A stretch of DNA of 64,000 bases. Origin: Antrihabitans cavernicola (GTDB lineage Bacteria; Actinomycetota; Actinomycetes; Mycobacteriales; Mycobacteriaceae). The position numbers and the translations under genes are program-made. Positions within the stretch are counted from its first letter, which is position 1, and the number at the start of each line of letters is the position of its first letter. Location: contig NZ_VLNY01000006.1 in NCBI RefSeq assembly GCF_008297975.1, positions 124,001 through 188,000 on the forward strand, in the 5' to 3' direction. The notes under the pieces were generated by a model. It made no database searches. It saw only the letters and a list, made by a program, of their open reading frames with translations, and was not told where the DNA came from. Of this stretch, positions 1 through 8,055 are shown one piece after another.

Positions 1-660
1 ATGCGTGATCACGGGTGCCATGATGCCGCCGGATGCGCGTCGCTGCAGACCCAGAACAAAGCCCAGCAGGATCGCTGCGAAGCCGAGCATCGGGTTGCCG
101 GTGGCGAGTGTCGCGATCGTGTAGACGATGGTCGTGATCAGCACAGGGCGCTTGCGTCCGGCTGCGGCGAAGAACGCGCCACGGAAGAAGATCTCTTCGG
201 CAACACCATTGAGCAGCGTGATGAATACGATCAGCGGCAGCGACCCGAATTTCGCGTGGTCGAGGACGCTTGCCGTGAAATCGCGAAGGGGTGGGATCTC
301 GCGGACCATGAGTCCGCCGAGGACGAACACGGCGCCCGCCGCAAGGCCGATTGCGATGGGTGTGATGACTGGTCGGCGCAGTGCGCCTGCGAAGTTGATG
401 CGGCCGAGATGCAGGGGGCCGGACAGAAAGCCGCCGATGATCCACACCGCCGCGACACCGATGGTCAACGGGTAGAACTTGGCCTCGCCGGGTTCGACGG
501 ACAGGGAGATGCCGAGCAACACAGCACCGATCACCAGGGTGATGCCGACGACGATCCGACGCCGCAGAAACGCGCGATCGGACTCTTGGTGATCGCGCTC
601 CACCTTGTCGACCAATGCCGCACGCAGCGCAGCGGTGATCTCGGTTGTCCACGCAGCCAT
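1..660 (-). CDS. CPBP-family intramembrane protease-like protein (3' end cut by window edge)
   Basis: Reading leftward from an ATG at 660, the frame stays open to the window edge, so the C-terminus is missing. The translation is hydrophobic with several predicted membrane helices and carries the motif GVAEEIFFRG, which fits the EExxxR signature of CPBP (CAAX protease and bacteriocin-processing) glutamic peptidases. That family contains Rce1-like enzymes and bacterial proteins of mostly unknown substrate. The start codon overlaps the TGA of the preceding SDR gene (ATGA), so the two are probably co-translated at the tail of the hydrogenase transcript. Family assignment is fairly secure; the substrate and any link to hydrogenase are unknown. 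Confidence 0.8.
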   Translation of the reverse strand, partial: MAAWTTEITAALRAALVDKVERDHQESDRAFLRRRIVVGITLVIGAVLLGISLSVEPGEAKFYPLTIGVAAVWIIGGFLSGPLHLGRINFAGALRRPVITPIAIGLAAGAVFVLGGLMVREIPPLRDFTASVLDHAKFGSLPLIVFITLLNGVAEEIFFRGAFFAAAGRKRPVLITTIVYTIATLATGNPMLGFAAILLGFVLGLQRRASGGIMAPVITH

Positions 661-1805
661 CAGGGCGTTCCTCTCAGCCGAAATGCAAGATCGAGTCCCG
701 TCCGAAGCCCGCCGGAGATCGGCCAGGAACCGAGTATGCGACGGGCGCCGAGGCTTTCCATCGCGCCCCACACTTCTTCGGACAGTAGTGCTTCGACACG
801 TCGTCGGATACTCAATACGTCCCCGCCCGTCCAGGGGGCATCGGTGTCGGCGAGTTGCAACGGATCCTCGAGTGCTCGTACGCCGACCGGTCGTTCGCCG
901 ATGCCGCGCAGGCAGCGCGCCATCGCGTCGTCGATGGTGGTGAATCCGCCCGGCGGGTCGGGGATCACATCTCGGATCGGCTTGTCCCCCATGGTCATGG
1001 TGTTGTTCAGGGACGTGATCAGGCTCGACGTGAGGCCGACCGATGCGGGCATCAGGCTGCCGATGATGAACCCGGCGAGCGCGGTCGGCACGGTGGGCGC
1101 CGGAACGCCCAGCCTGCGCATCCCTGCGGCGTGTATGTAGCTGAACAGCACGTCGCGATAGGCAACCGCCTCGTCGCCGCCGACGTCGTACCGACCGGGC
1201 GCAACGTGCTGGGCGGCGAGCAGGTAGTACAGCAGATCGTCGACGGCGATCGGTTGCACCGGCTTGTTCATCCACGACGGCAACGGCAGTGCGGGGAGGC
1301 GATCGGCGACATAGCGGACCAGCTCGAACGACGTGGAACCCGCGCCGAGGACGATCGCGGATCGTAGCCACACCGTGTCGAGGCCGTCGCAGGTGAGGGC
1401 CTCACCCACTTCGGCTCGACTCGCGAGGTGTGGCGACAGGTCGTCGTCGTCCGGCACGAAACCCCCGAGATAGACGACGCGCCCGACGCCCGCCGCTGCG
1501 GCCGCTTCGGCGAACGCGGCTGCCGAACGCTGATCTCGCTCGCGATAGTTCGCTTCGCCGATCGCGTGGACCAGGTAGTACGCGACATCGATGGGCCCGA
1601 TCTCGGCAAAGGCCGCAACGCATGACGCGCTGTCGGTCGTGTCGAGGCGCACGGCATCGACGTCGTCGAACCAGTCGAATCGTCGCAGGTTGTCGATGTT
1701 GCGCGACGCGGTGACGACGCGGGGCGCTTCGCCGTCCGCGTCAAGCAGTGCCGCCACCAATCGAGATCCGACGTACCCGGTGGCTCCTGTTACCAGTACG
1801 TCCAT
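660..1805 (-). CDS. SDR-family NAD(P)H-binding protein
   Basis: A 381-residue protein starting MDVLVTGATGYVGSRL, a Rossmann nucleotide-binding loop of the GxxGxxG type seen in atypical (NmrA/epimerase-like) short-chain dehydrogenases. The middle contains YYLVHAIGE where extended SDRs carry part of the active site, but I cannot identify a clear YxxxK. The C-terminal third is variable and may bind the substrate. It starts 20 bp after the hypC stop and overlaps the CPBP gene by ATGA, so it probably sits at the end of the hydrogenase operon. Nothing in the sequence shows a direct role in hydrogen metabolism; it may simply be read through. Confidence 0.8.
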   Translation of the reverse strand: MDVLVTGATGYVGSRLVAALLDADGEAPRVVTASRNIDNLRRFDWFDDVDAVRLDTTDSASCVAAFAEIGPIDVAYYLVHAIGEANYRERDQRSAAAFAEAAAAAGVGRVVYLGGFVPDDDDLSPHLASRAEVGEALTCDGLDTVWLRSAIVLGAGSTSFELVRYVADRLPALPLPSWMNKPVQPIAVDDLLYYLLAAQHVAPGRYDVGGDEAVAYRDVLFSYIHAAGMRRLGVPAPTVPTALAGFIIGSLMPASVGLTSSLITSLNNTMTMGDKPIRDVIPDPPGGFTTIDDAMARCLRGIGERPVGVRALEDPLQLADTDAPWTGGDVLSIRRRVEALLSEEVWGAMESLGARRILGSWPISGGLRTGLDLAFRLRGTP

Positions 1806-1825
1806 TCCTCGAGGCTACGTATCTT

Positions 1826-2071
1826 TCAGCTCTCGCGAGGCCTACCCATCATCTCGAGACCGGCCATAGCGCGCTCGGCTCCCGCAGCATCGACCTTTTC
1901 GACGGCGAAGCCCATATGGATGACGACCCAGTCTCCTGCGGCTACGGTGACCCCCTCGGGCAGCATCCCGATGTTGACGCGGCGATTTTCGCCGACCACG
2001 TCCACCAACGCGAGTTGATCGCCGTAGCCCTCCAACATCCGCACCACCTGACCGGGTATTCCGAGACACAT
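1826..2071 (-). CDS. hypC: HypC-family hydrogenase maturation chaperone
   Basis: An 81-residue protein starting MCLGIPGQVV, the diagnostic HypC/HupF N-terminus. Cys2 is the residue that in characterised HypC carries the Fe(CN)2CO moiety with HypD and binds the large-subunit precursor. The length matches the family (75-100 residues). It lies 3 bp downstream of the maturation protease gene and is the last obvious hydrogenase gene of the operon. hypD and hypE, its usual partners, are not in this window and must be elsewhere if the enzyme is functional. Confidence 0.95.
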   Translation of the reverse strand: MCLGIPGQVVRMLEGYGDQLALVDVVGENRRVNIGMLPEGVTVAAGDWVVIHMGFAVEKVDAAGAERAMAGLEMMGRPRES

Positions 2072-2074
2072 GGG

Positions 2075-2560
2075 TCAACTCTCCGTTCTCACTGGTTCCA
2101 GCAGCGCGTGCAGTGTGCGGGTGACTGCGTCGACGGCTGCCGGAACGGCTGCGGTCACCGCGGTACTCAGCCCGATGCCGTCGTCCACGGTCTCGACCTC
2201 GCAGCCGACCACGATCGTGCGCGGCATCGTCCCGCCCAGCGTGCGCACGCTCGCGAGCACGGCACCGGGATCCATGCTGTGCGCATCGAATTGGCCGCTT
2301 TTCGACGCGCCGGTATCGGCCTCGAATACGTGCACGGTGCCGGGGTTTCCTCGGTTGGGTATTGCATCGATCAGGATCAGCGTCTCGCAGCCGTCGAGCA
2401 GCTCGTAGGCGAGGTGCAGGCCGCGAATCCCGAAGTCTGCTATTCGAACTCGTTCCGGCACAGGTGTAATCGCCATCCGCCGCAGCACTTCCGGTCCGAA
2501 CCCGTCGTCGCTGAGGAAGATGTTTCCGATACCCGCAACCAGAACCCGTAGATCCGACAT
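2075..2560 (-). CDS. Hydrogenase maturation protease (HyaD/HupD/HycI family)
   Basis: A 161-residue protein. The N-terminus LVAGIGNIFLSDDGFGPEV matches the GxGNxxxxDDGxG signature of the nickel-dependent endopeptidases that remove the C-terminal extension of [NiFe] large subunits after metal insertion; the Asp in this loop is a nickel-sensing ligand in the family. The large subunit encoded upstream has such an extension after DPCLPCGVH, so its target is present. It follows the 39-residue membrane peptide gene by 8 bp and precedes hypC by 3 bp, consistent with one polycistron. Confidence 0.92.
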   Translation of the reverse strand: MSDLRVLVAGIGNIFLSDDGFGPEVLRRMAITPVPERVRIADFGIRGLHLAYELLDGCETLILIDAIPNRGNPGTVHVFEADTGASKSGQFDAHSMDPGAVLASVRTLGGTMPRTIVVGCEVETVDDGIGLSTAVTAAVPAAVDAVTRTLHALLEPVRTES

Positions 2561-2568
2561 CCGCCGGA

Positions 2569-2688
2569 CTACATCTGCCGCATGCGCAGGTATCTCTTGA
2601 TATCGGGGATCGAGCTGACACCGACCGCGAGGCCGGCGACCAGCGCGATCACCGCCGCGAAGGTGGCGACCTCTCCGATGATTCTCAT
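2569..2688 (-). CDS. 39-residue single-helix membrane peptide of the hydrogenase operon (DUF6893-like)
   Basis: A very short gene whose ATG overlaps the TGA of the 442-residue gene (ATGA at 2685-2688) and which ends 8 bp before the protease gene. The product has one hydrophobic stretch (about residues 5-25: EVATFAAVIALVAGLAVGV) followed by a basic tail with KRYLRMR, so it should insert as a single helix with a positively charged cytoplasmic end. I recall similar tiny proteins in other actinobacterial group 1h hydrogenase operons. A role as membrane tether or stabiliser for the soluble hydrogenase is inference. The overlap on both sides and protein-like composition make it a real gene rather than chance. 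Confidence 0.72.
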   Translation of the reverse strand: MRIIGEVATFAAVIALVAGLAVGVSSIPDIKRYLRMRQM

Positions 2689-4013
2689 GATGAACCTTCC
2701 TTTTCCGTTGTCGCTAGCGGCTGGACCTCGTCGGGAGCGAAGTAGAGGTAGCGGCCGTACCACTCGTGCAGTTCGCCTGCCGGGTCGTCGACGAGAACTA
2801 CGCCGACGTGCGTGTCTCCGTCGACATCGGCATGCACCGTCGCGACCTTGGCGATCTGACCGGCGTAGAACAGGTCCTGCGCGTCGGCTCGACGGGACGG
2901 CCGCAGGCGCACCATGGTGCCCTTGGCGACAAGAACACCGTCGACTACGACACCGTCGACATCGGGTTGCACGCTGCCATCGGCTTCCTCTGTCCACCAG
3001 GGGATCTCGTCGTCGAGTTGCGGGACGATCCGGCCGAGGCCGTGCAGTTGTTCCATGGATTCCGGCGACATCGCATCGCATCGGTCGATGATCTGCGCTG
3101 CCAACGGATCTGTTGCCCGAGCTTGGGCCTTCTCTTCCTCGGTCAGCGTCATGACGCGGAGGCTGAGGATCTCGTCGATCTCCGTCGAATCGAACAATGC
3201 GCCGCCGCTCTGCTCGGCGATCTCCGGGTAGTCGTAGAGAATGATCGGTGACACCAACGCGACGTCGGTATCGCCGGGTAGACCGGCCAGGACCGGGAAA
3301 CATCGATGGTGTGCACAGCCTGCCACTACGTCGACCGCGTCGTCGGGTGGCTCCAACAACGAAATGATCTGTGCGTCTTCGACGGTGACGATCTGATGCG
3401 CGCCGATCATCGAAAACCGGACGGCCGACTCCTTGGTCGGCGTCTCGCCCGACATGCCGGTGTTGTGGACCTGCAGGGACAGGCGCACGTAATCATCGAT
3501 CTGTTCGGCGGCCAGCTCGACGAGGCCGTGCAACGGCCAGCGGGTTCGGATCACGCGCCCGGCAACGCCCAGCGGGTCGACATCTCGCCCGGGCTCGACT
3601 GCGATAGGAATACGTTGTCCGGCAGTCAATTCCGCCAGCGAGAACGGACCGCTGAGAATCTCGCGCTCGACGGCTTCGTCCCAGCTGACGTGGTGAATGC
3701 CGTCCATCTCGAGATCGTCGGTCGCGACGAATCCGTTTGCATCGGCACGTTCGACGCAGCGATGCTGCAACTGCAGAAATCGCAATGTGACGGTTACCGT
3801 TGCCTGTGCGCCTGGACGTAGCACGAGTTGGCTCGTCATGGCGGCCTCCTCGCCGACGCCCGTCTCCATAGCGCCGGGCGGACCCAAAACGCCGAATTGC
3901 CAACGTGATCGATTCTTGCTCGACGTCGAACGGTACGGATAGAGCAGGTAGCCCTCGTAGAGAATGGCATCGGCGACGGCGCGAACGTTGTCGCGACCGG
4001 TGGGTGCGCTCAT
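2685..4013 (-). CDS. Conserved hydrogenase-operon protein of unknown function (442 aa)
   Basis: The start is the ATG at 4013, which overlaps the TGA of the preceding DUF6084-type gene; the frame stays open further upstream but that stretch is antisense-like and belongs to the neighbour. The protein is soluble, without signal peptide or membrane helix. A compact metal-ligand-like patch CAHHRCFP lies at residues 233-240. The C-terminal part (VVLVDDPAGELHEWYGRYLYF) looks like a small beta-rich domain. It sits inside a chain of 4-bp overlaps with hydrogenase accessory genes, implying fixed stoichiometry. I do not recognise a catalytic family; an accessory role in assembly or electron transfer of the Huc-type hydrogenase is inferred from context only. 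Confidence 0.82.
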   Translation of the reverse strand: MSAPTGRDNVRAVADAILYEGYLLYPYRSTSSKNRSRWQFGVLGPPGAMETGVGEEAAMTSQLVLRPGAQATVTVTLRFLQLQHRCVERADANGFVATDDLEMDGIHHVSWDEAVEREILSGPFSLAELTAGQRIPIAVEPGRDVDPLGVAGRVIRTRWPLHGLVELAAEQIDDYVRLSLQVHNTGMSGETPTKESAVRFSMIGAHQIVTVEDAQIISLLEPPDDAVDVVAGCAHHRCFPVLAGLPGDTDVALVSPIILYDYPEIAEQSGGALFDSTEIDEILSLRVMTLTEEEKAQARATDPLAAQIIDRCDAMSPESMEQLHGLGRIVPQLDDEIPWWTEEADGSVQPDVDGVVVDGVLVAKGTMVRLRPSRRADAQDLFYAGQIAKVATVHADVDGDTHVGVVLVDDPAGELHEWYGRYLYFAPDEVQPLATTEKEGSS

Positions 4014-4657
4014 GTCGACACCTCTCGTGCGCCGGCCAGCAGGGTGTCGACCGCATCTTCCATGCTCAGCAGGCCGCGGGTCGACTTGTACTGAGCCAGA
4101 GCCGCAATGGTGTCGTGACCGAGCCGCAGCCAGCCGCTGTTCGGGAAGTGCGTCTGGATCAGTTCCTGCCACGCCGCGACGGGCATGTCGTAGGAAGCTT
4201 GCCGATCCCACGGCACTTGCGCGACGCTGAATCCGTTCTCGCCCTTGGTGAAGACGGTTCCGCTGAACAGGAACTCCAGCGGGATCGGCGCGCCGGTCTC
4301 CGCGAGTGCATGCAAATATTTGCAGGCCGAAACCTCGAAGTCGTAGGTGCACGGCAACGGCAGATCCACCTCACGAGACCCGGAGAAGCCTTGCACCATC
4401 GTGCCCGCGTGCATCCAGAGGACGCTGCGCAACGTCGATTTCCACCGGTCGCGGGGTCCGAACAGATCGAGCAGTCCCGCCGCCTCGGCGTCGGTGTAGC
4501 GCCGTTTCTGCGGTTCTATCTTCACCTGGCACCGCAAAGCGATCGCATGCACCGTCTCGCCGCTGTTCTCGTCGATCCGCAGGCGCGCAGAGAGATTCGG
4601 TGCCGCGGCAAAGGGTTCCGGCGTCACGCCGGTCACCGTGAAGGTCAACTCGGTCAT
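4010..4657 (-). CDS. DUF6084-type hydrogenase-operon protein
   Basis: A 215-residue protein starting MTELTFTVTGVTPEPFAAAPNL, with a beta-strand-rich N-terminal half and a helical C-terminus. There is no signal peptide or obvious cofactor motif. The sequence resembles the DUF6084 family, which I associate with actinobacterial group 1h hydrogenase loci; that label is from memory and unchecked. ATGA overlaps on both sides (4654-4657 and 4010-4013) couple it to the DUF5947-type gene upstream and the 442-residue gene downstream. Function unknown; assembly factor for the oligomeric hydrogenase is a reasonable guess. Confidence 0.82.
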   Translation of the reverse strand: MTELTFTVTGVTPEPFAAAPNLSARLRIDENSGETVHAIALRCQVKIEPQKRRYTDAEAAGLLDLFGPRDRWKSTLRSVLWMHAGTMVQGFSGSREVDLPLPCTYDFEVSACKYLHALAETGAPIPLEFLFSGTVFTKGENGFSVAQVPWDRQASYDMPVAAWQELIQTHFPNSGWLRLGHDTIAALAQYKSTRGLLSMEDAVDTLLAGAREVST

Positions 4658-5289
4658 GTCGCAACTCGGCTCCGAGATCGAACGGTGTCGAAGAATCCGT
4701 CGATCTCACGCTGCGCGTCCGAGCCGCCGTCGAATCCACGCCACACCGAGCGCAGCTGTCCGACCAGTCGATAACACGCATCGATCGGTACCAGGTAGCA
4801 CTCCGGATCGCCGTCACGCTCGGGGACCCGAACGAGCAGAGCCTCGACGTCGGCTACCGCCTGGGCGATCAGGGGGTTGGCCGCTGTCACGGAGTTCCAC
4901 GCGGACAACGGAAGTTCCGACTCGGTCGCCCCGGCGGGGCCGGGATAGAACGCGACCGTCTTGCCGATCGTCGAGTTCTCGAAGAAGAACGCAAGGCCCA
5001 CCGGTATCTCCAGCGCGTCCCACTGCCCCGGGGCCAGCTCGAAGTCGGGGAACGCCAGATAGCGTTCCGGCACCGACCGGTACCGCAACTGTGCGCCTTG
5101 ATCGGTGAACAGTAGATAGCAACCCCGGCACACGCACATCAGTTGGCGCGCTTGCAGACCCACGACATGGGCGTGTTCGTCACCGATCGGTTCGGCACAC
5201 ATCTCGCAGCGCTCGCCGACGACAGGTGGTGGGCGATTCGCTGTCAGCCGCCGCAACACCTCCAGCGGTGAGCCGGTCTGCTGTGTCAC
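4654..5289 (-). CDS. DUF5947-type hydrogenase-operon protein with N-terminal Cys cluster
   Basis: I chose the GTG at 5289 because its GTGA overlaps the stop of the NifU/Rieske-like gene exactly as in the rest of the chain; upstream in-frame sequence reads like antisense of that gene. This gives 211 residues. The N-terminus has C28-x2-C31 (CEMC) and C52-x-C54-x2-C57 (CVCRGC), which look like a zinc or iron-sulfur knuckle. The middle contains GLAFFFENS. The family is found with actinobacterial-type hydrogenases. A role in Fe-S handling or electron transfer is possible given the fused NifU/Rieske-like protein directly upstream, but unproven. Confidence 0.82.
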   Translation of the reverse strand: MTQQTGSPLEVLRRLTANRPPPVVGERCEMCAEPIGDEHAHVVGLQARQLMCVCRGCYLLFTDQGAQLRYRSVPERYLAFPDFELAPGQWDALEIPVGLAFFFENSTIGKTVAFYPGPAGATESELPLSAWNSVTAANPLIAQAVADVEALLVRVPERDGDPECYLVPIDACYRLVGQLRSVWRGFDGGSDAQREIDGFFDTVRSRSRVAT

Positions 5290-6209
5290 CCGGCCACCTC
5301 GGTGACAGGAACCGCCACGGACAGCACTCCGTCCCGGATCAAAACAGGAAGCGGATCGAGATGTTCGGTGGGGTCGTCGAGGCTGCGACCTGCCCCACGA
5401 ATGTCGTAGTGCGCACCACAGATGGGGCAACGCAATACCGCGTCACCGACGGCACCGCCTGCTCGTCGAGCCAGGACGGCACCGGCGAGCGACTCCGTGC
5501 ACGACGGGCAACGGTCGCGGTAGGCGAACAGCTCGTCGTCGATACGGCACACCAGCATGGGCAGCGCGCCGACGGCAAACCCACCGACCTCGCCGGGCAT
5601 CAGATCCGCCAACTCCGGAACCCCGATCCAGGTGCCATGCATCGGCGCCGCCGCAGGCAGTGGAGCCGAATGCACCCGCGAGAGTAGTGAATCCGCGGAG
5701 ATCAGGTTCGGCGACGATGCCGGTTCGTCGGCAACCACCACGATTTCGGTGGTTTCGGGTGCGGCGGCGAGCACCGCATCCTTGACGGCAAGTTCCAGCG
5801 TCACCGACGACGACGGGCAGGTCTTGCAGCTGCCGGTCAACCGGAGGTGGACGACGCCGTCCGGCGAGATGTCGAGCAGATCCACGTCGCCACCGTGCGA
5901 TCCGAGGTACGGCCGCACGCTGTCCAATGCGGTGCGGACCCGCGTCGACACGTCGTGCGGATGCAGGCCGTTGACCAACAGCAGGCTCGCGACCAGCTCA
6001 TCGCTCGCCAAGGCGTCGAGCGTGCGCGGATCGACAAGTGCCACTATCCGTTCCAGCCCGGCACCGTAGAGATCCACCACTTCCCGGACCAACGCCTCGG
6101 CGCGCTCACGCGCGACGGTACCGCCCGCCGAACTGGCGTCGAGCAGGGTTTCGATGCGCTCTCCCGCCACGCGCCAGTCCGGATCCACTCGCACGTCGTC
6201 GGGAGCCAT
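5286..6209 (-). CDS. NifU-domain / Rieske-like fusion protein of the hydrogenase operon
   Basis: A 307-residue fusion. Residues about 85-160 form a NifU C-terminal (Nfu) domain with the C128-x2-C131 pair in GSCKTCPSS that bridges a [4Fe-4S] cluster in Nfu scaffolds. Residues about 190-305 look like a Rieske-fold domain, but the ligand loops read RCPSC (C234, C237) and CPICGAHYD (C261, C264), so the usual two histidines are not in their canonical places and four cysteines are available instead. The gene starts 3 bp after the hucL stop and overlaps the DUF5947-type gene by GTGA. Likely role: delivering or relaying Fe-S clusters or electrons for the Huc-type hydrogenase. Confidence 0.88.
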   Translation of the reverse strand: MAPDDVRVDPDWRVAGERIETLLDASSAGGTVARERAEALVREVVDLYGAGLERIVALVDPRTLDALASDELVASLLLVNGLHPHDVSTRVRTALDSVRPYLGSHGGDVDLLDISPDGVVHLRLTGSCKTCPSSSVTLELAVKDAVLAAAPETTEIVVVADEPASSPNLISADSLLSRVHSAPLPAAAPMHGTWIGVPELADLMPGEVGGFAVGALPMLVCRIDDELFAYRDRCPSCTESLAGAVLARRAGGAVGDAVLRCPICGAHYDIRGAGRSLDDPTEHLDPLPVLIRDGVLSVAVPVTEVAG

Positions 6210-6212
6210 CCG

Positions 6213-8006
6213 TCACTCGCCTGTCACGGATTGCGTTGGTGAGTGCAGTTTTTCCAGTGTCTTGCCTTCGCCGAGGTACATGTGGACACCGCACGGCAGG
6301 CACGGGTCGAAGCTGCGGACGGTGCGCATGATGTCGATGCCCTTGAAGTGATCCCTGTCGTTCTCCTCGAAGATCGGACAACCCTGTACCGCGTCTTCGT
6401 ACGGTCCCGGCGTCCCATAGCTGTCGCGCGGGTTGGCATTCCACGGTGTCGGTGGATAGGGATGGTAATTCGCGATCTTGCCGTCTCTGATCACCATGTG
6501 ATGCGACAGCACGCCGCGGACCGCTTCGGTAAAGCCGCAACCGATGCCCTCGTCCGGCACCTCGAACTTCTCCCAGGTCTTGGTGCGACCCGCACGGATC
6601 TCGACGAGCGCCTTCTCGGCGAAATGCAAAGCGCACGCGGCGGCGTAGGCCTGAAAATACGTTCTCGCCCTGTTGCGTTCGATGGTGTTGGACCCATGTT
6701 CGGGCACCTTCCATTCGAACTCCACCGGCCCTTTCAACACGGTCTTCGGCAGATTGATCTTCACGCTGTGGCCGGTCGCCTGGACGTATCCGATGTCGAC
6801 CAAGCCTGCCAACGCGGTCGACCACAGCCGGGCCAGTGAACCGCCGCCGGTGTCGAGAGCCAAGTGATCCGTGCCGTCGAACCAGCGCGGCGACATCACC
6901 CAGCTGTACTTGTCCTCCATGTCCCGCTTCTGCGGACGCGGATTGGTGTGCTGGTTCCACGGGTGCCTGCGGTCGACCGGGTTGCCGAGTGGATCGTTGC
7001 GGACGAACATCTCCTGATCGGTCCAGTCATCGTAATACGAACTGCCCAAAAGGATTCGAATACCCAGATTGATGTCGACCAACGACGTGGTCACCAACTT
7101 CCCGTCCACGACCACGCCCGGCGTGACGAACATCGCCCGGCCCCATTTCTCCATGTCCTTGTAGGCGAAGTTGCAGACGTCTGGATCCTGGAAGGATCCC
7201 CAACAGCCGAGCAGAGTTCGGCGCAAACCCACCTTCTCGTAGCCGGGCAGTGCCTCGTAGAAGAAGTCGAAGAGGTCGTCGTGCATGGGCACGACCTTCT
7301 TCATGAACTCCACATAGCGCATGAGGCGAGTGATGTAGTCGGTCATCAGCTGGATGGTCGCCACCGTGCCGACGCCACCCGGGTACAGGGTGGACGGGTG
7401 CACATGGCGACCTTCCATGAGGCAGAACATCTCTCGGGTGGAGCGACTGACCTGCAGCGCCTCGCGGTAGAACTCACCCGTGAACGGATTGAGCGAACGC
7501 ATGATGTCGGCGATGGTCTTGTACCCGTGCTCATTTTCGTGCGGTGCGCGAGTTTTCTCCGCCTGCTGGAGTACGCCGGGATTGGTCTCCGAAACCATCT
7601 TCTCGCAGTAGTCGACGCCGACCAGATTCTCTTGAAAGATGTTGTGGTCGAACATGTATTCCGCGGCCTCGCCGAGGTTCACGATCCACTCGCCCAACGC
7701 GGGCGGCTTTACGCCGTACGCCATGTTTTGGGCATAGCAGGAACACGTGGCGTGGTTGTCACCGCAAATTCCACAGATGCGACTGGTGATGAAATGCGCG
7801 TCGCGAGGGTCCTTGCCCTTCATGAAGATCGAGTAGCCGCGGAAGATCGACGAGGTGCTGTGGCACTCGGCGACCTCCCTCTGTTTGAAGTCGATCTTGG
7901 TGTAGATACCCAGGCTGCCGACGATGCGCGTGATTGGATCCCACGCCATCTCCACCAGGCCGTCGGCCTCTGTCTTGCTGGAATGTTTGGGAGTGATCGT
8001 GGTCAT
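6213..8006 (-). CDS. hucL: [NiFe]-hydrogenase large subunit, actinobacterial group 1h (Huc/Hhy type)
   Basis: 597 residues from the ATG at 8006, which has an AGAGG ribosome site just upstream; the frame extends 23 codons further but without support. The N-terminal nickel motif is RICGIC at 76-81 followed by GDNH, and the C-terminal motif is DPCLPCGVH, so all four Ni-Fe cysteines are present. About 22 residues follow the terminal His, the extension removed by the maturation protease encoded downstream. Group 1h enzymes oxidise H2 at atmospheric levels and feed electrons to the quinone pool during starvation. It is 49 bp downstream of hucS and heads the accessory chain. Confidence 0.95.
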   Translation of the reverse strand: MTTITPKHSSKTEADGLVEMAWDPITRIVGSLGIYTKIDFKQREVAECHSTSSIFRGYSIFMKGKDPRDAHFITSRICGICGDNHATCSCYAQNMAYGVKPPALGEWIVNLGEAAEYMFDHNIFQENLVGVDYCEKMVSETNPGVLQQAEKTRAPHENEHGYKTIADIMRSLNPFTGEFYREALQVSRSTREMFCLMEGRHVHPSTLYPGGVGTVATIQLMTDYITRLMRYVEFMKKVVPMHDDLFDFFYEALPGYEKVGLRRTLLGCWGSFQDPDVCNFAYKDMEKWGRAMFVTPGVVVDGKLVTTSLVDINLGIRILLGSSYYDDWTDQEMFVRNDPLGNPVDRRHPWNQHTNPRPQKRDMEDKYSWVMSPRWFDGTDHLALDTGGGSLARLWSTALAGLVDIGYVQATGHSVKINLPKTVLKGPVEFEWKVPEHGSNTIERNRARTYFQAYAAACALHFAEKALVEIRAGRTKTWEKFEVPDEGIGCGFTEAVRGVLSHHMVIRDGKIANYHPYPPTPWNANPRDSYGTPGPYEDAVQGCPIFEENDRDHFKGIDIMRTVRSFDPCLPCGVHMYLGEGKTLEKLHSPTQSVTGE

Positions 8007-8055
8007 CGACGTGCCTCTCGAAACTGCCATGGTGCGCGGGCGTACTCGCGCGGAG

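Noticed and set aside
1-1140. A long open frame on the + strand (379 codons)
   Set aside because: It is antisense to the CPBP and SDR genes, has arginine/serine-biased junk composition and no recognisable motif; high GC content makes such shadow frames common.
4014-4352. N-terminal extension of the 442-residue hydrogenase-operon protein
   Set aside because: The extra codons lie entirely within the DUF6084-type gene in another frame and read as a shadow; ATG 4013 in the ATGA overlap is better supported.
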